From Caulobacteraceae bacterium (GTDB taxonomy: Bacteria; Pseudomonadota; Alphaproteobacteria; Caulobacterales; Caulobacteraceae), in contig JASLDZ010000358.1 in assembly GCA_030151985.1 (NCBI GenBank), positions 1-8,468 on the forward strand: a stretch of 8,468 bases of DNA, read 5' to 3'. The notes below the pieces were generated by a model. It was given only the letters and a program-made list of their open reading frames with translations. It was not told where the DNA came from and searched no databases. A program made the position numbers and the translations under genes. Shown here in pieces: positions 7,945 to 8,468 of the stretch (within the stretch, counting starts at the first letter, position 1; each line of letters starts with the position of its first letter).

Positions 7945-8220
7945 CTAGGCGCTCACGTCCACCCGCGAGCCGCTCGCGGTCTGCCCAGCCCCCGCCCCCG
8001 CCTGCACCGCGTTCAGCGCCGCCAGCGTTCCGCCGAAGCTGACCGCAGAGCCGCGGTTCGTCCCTTGCCGCGAGGGGTCGGTCGCCGCGTTCACGTCGTA
8101 CGGTCCGCTCTGGGGATGCGCCGGGTCGATGTGCTTCTTGGCGTTGTCGACGTCCGTGCAGTTCTTGCAGGTGTAGCCGTTCACCTGCACCGGCTGGGCG
8201 TAGTTGGTCGAGACCGACAC
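7945..8220 (-). CDS. Small CxxC protein of unknown function
   Basis: A 91-residue soluble protein with no signal peptide or membrane segment. I cannot name its family. Visible: N-terminal MSVSTNYAQPVQVNGYTCKNC with a CxxC pair (C18, C21), a possible metal or redox site; a polar stretch DNAKKHIDPAHPQSGPYDV (25-43); a Ser/Gly/Ala-rich, low-complexity C-terminal half with GGTLAALNAVQAGAGAGQ; and an ending GSRVDVSA. GTG 8220 is well supported by AAGGAG (plus-strand 8227-8232) 6 nt upstream, one of the best ribosome sites in the window, so I regard it as a real gene. It is divergent from ddl across 108 nt. Two cysteines are too few for a classic zinc ribbon unless it dimerises. Confidence 0.7.
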   Translation of the reverse strand: MSVSTNYAQPVQVNGYTCKNCTDVDNAKKHIDPAHPQSGPYDVNAATDPSRQGTNRGSAVSFGGTLAALNAVQAGAGAGQTASGSRVDVSA

Positions 8221-8226
8221 GCGAGG

Positions 8227-8232
8227 CTCCTT
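8227..8232 (-). promoter_or_regulatory. Shine-Dalgarno site deciding the GTG start at 8220
   Basis: On the minus strand this reads AAGGAG, 6 nt from the GTG. It fixes the start of the small CxxC protein and is the main sign that this short frame is translated. Confidence 0.7.
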
Positions 8233-8266
8233 CTGAGCGGATCGCCCACAGGCTAGAGCATCGCCG

Positions 8267-8281
8267 TTTACCCTTCGTTAG
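8267..8281. promoter_or_regulatory. Weak CtrA-box-like sequence in the ddl divergent gap
   Basis: TTTA-N7-TTAG, with two differences from the known CtrA consensus TTAA-N7-TTAA. It is an AT-rich spot in an otherwise GC-rich 108-nt gap, 47 bp before the ddl ATG. CtrA is a cell-cycle regulator of Caulobacter-like bacteria and controls several division genes. Chance occurrence is quite possible. Confidence 0.25.
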
Positions 8282-8328
8282 CGGCGCGACGCCTCCGCTC
8301 GAGCCTGCGCCCAAGCCCGAGACTCCCC

Positions 8329-8468
8329 ATGCCCGCCCCCCTGATCGGCCGCCGCATCGCCGTCCTTTACGGCGGCCTCTCGCCCGAGCGGGAGGTGAGC
8401 CTGGTCTCCGGCCGCGAATGCGCCGACGCCCTGGAGGCGCTGGGCGCGAGCGTCGAGCGGATCGACGC
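8329..8468 (+). CDS. ddl: D-alanine--D-alanine ligase, N-terminal fragment (continues past window)
   Basis: Only the first 46 codons are in the window. The protein starts MPAPLIGRRIAVLYGGLSPE and continues REVSLVSGRECADALEALGA. IAVLYGGLSPEREVSLVSG matches the Ddl N-terminal signature (IAVLxGGxSAEREVSLxSG), in which the first Glu of the EREVSL segment (E20 here, E15 in E. coli DdlB) contacts the first D-alanine. The enzyme makes the D-Ala-D-Ala dipeptide for MurF with ATP. The start is chosen by match to the family; no strong ribosome site is visible. It is separated from murB by two minus-strand genes and a repeat, so it probably has its own promoter in 8221-8328. Confidence 0.9.
   Translation, partial: MPAPLIGRRIAVLYGGLSPEREVSLVSGRECADALEALGASVERID

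Noticed and set aside
7880..8314. 144-codon minus frame and 154-codon plus frame overlapping the CxxC gene
   Set aside because: Both cross the repeat and have compositionally biased products. The 7945-8220 frame has the good ribosome site.

Overview
The window is GC-rich (about 70%) and densely coded. It looks like a chromosomal segment of an alphaproteobacterium, most plausibly in the Caulobacterales (Phenylobacterium/Caulobacter type). The grounds are protein similarity recognised by eye: hopanoid genes hpnI-hpnJ-hpnK, followed by the cell-wall genes murC, murB and ddl, with GTGA start/stop overlaps. No database search was possible.

Layout. At the left edge, on the minus strand, is an MlaA/VacJ-family outer-membrane lipid-transport gene whose 3' end lies outside the window. 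It diverges from a plus-strand block of hpnI (glycosyltransferase), hpnJ (radical SAM) and hpnK (deacetylase), the three enzymes that build the bacteriohopanetetrol glucosamine/cyclitol-ether head group. The 84-bp gap between mlaA and hpnI holds a perfect 24-bp palindrome. The block continues with murC, a small GFA/CENP-V-like zinc protein gene and murB. Three junctions (hpnJ/hpnK, murC/GFA, GFA/murB) use the same 4-nt GTGA overlap. After murB the cell-wall order is broken by two small minus-strand genes of unknown function, one of them in a clearly lower-GC patch. The start of ddl (D-Ala-D-Ala ligase) then runs off the right edge.

Two copies of a roughly 150-160 bp palindromic, REP-pair-like element are present. 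One lies between the two small minus-strand genes. The other lies directly after the hpnK start codon and appears to be translated in frame, adding about 50 Gly/Pro-rich residues to the N-terminus of HpnK. This is the most unusual observation in the window.

Functionally the window is about the cell envelope: outer-membrane lipid handling (MlaA), hopanoid head-group modification (HpnIJK) and peptidoglycan precursor synthesis (MurC, MurB, Ddl). No defence system, CRISPR array, RNA gene or transposase gene was seen. No gene-free stretch exceeds 300 bases.
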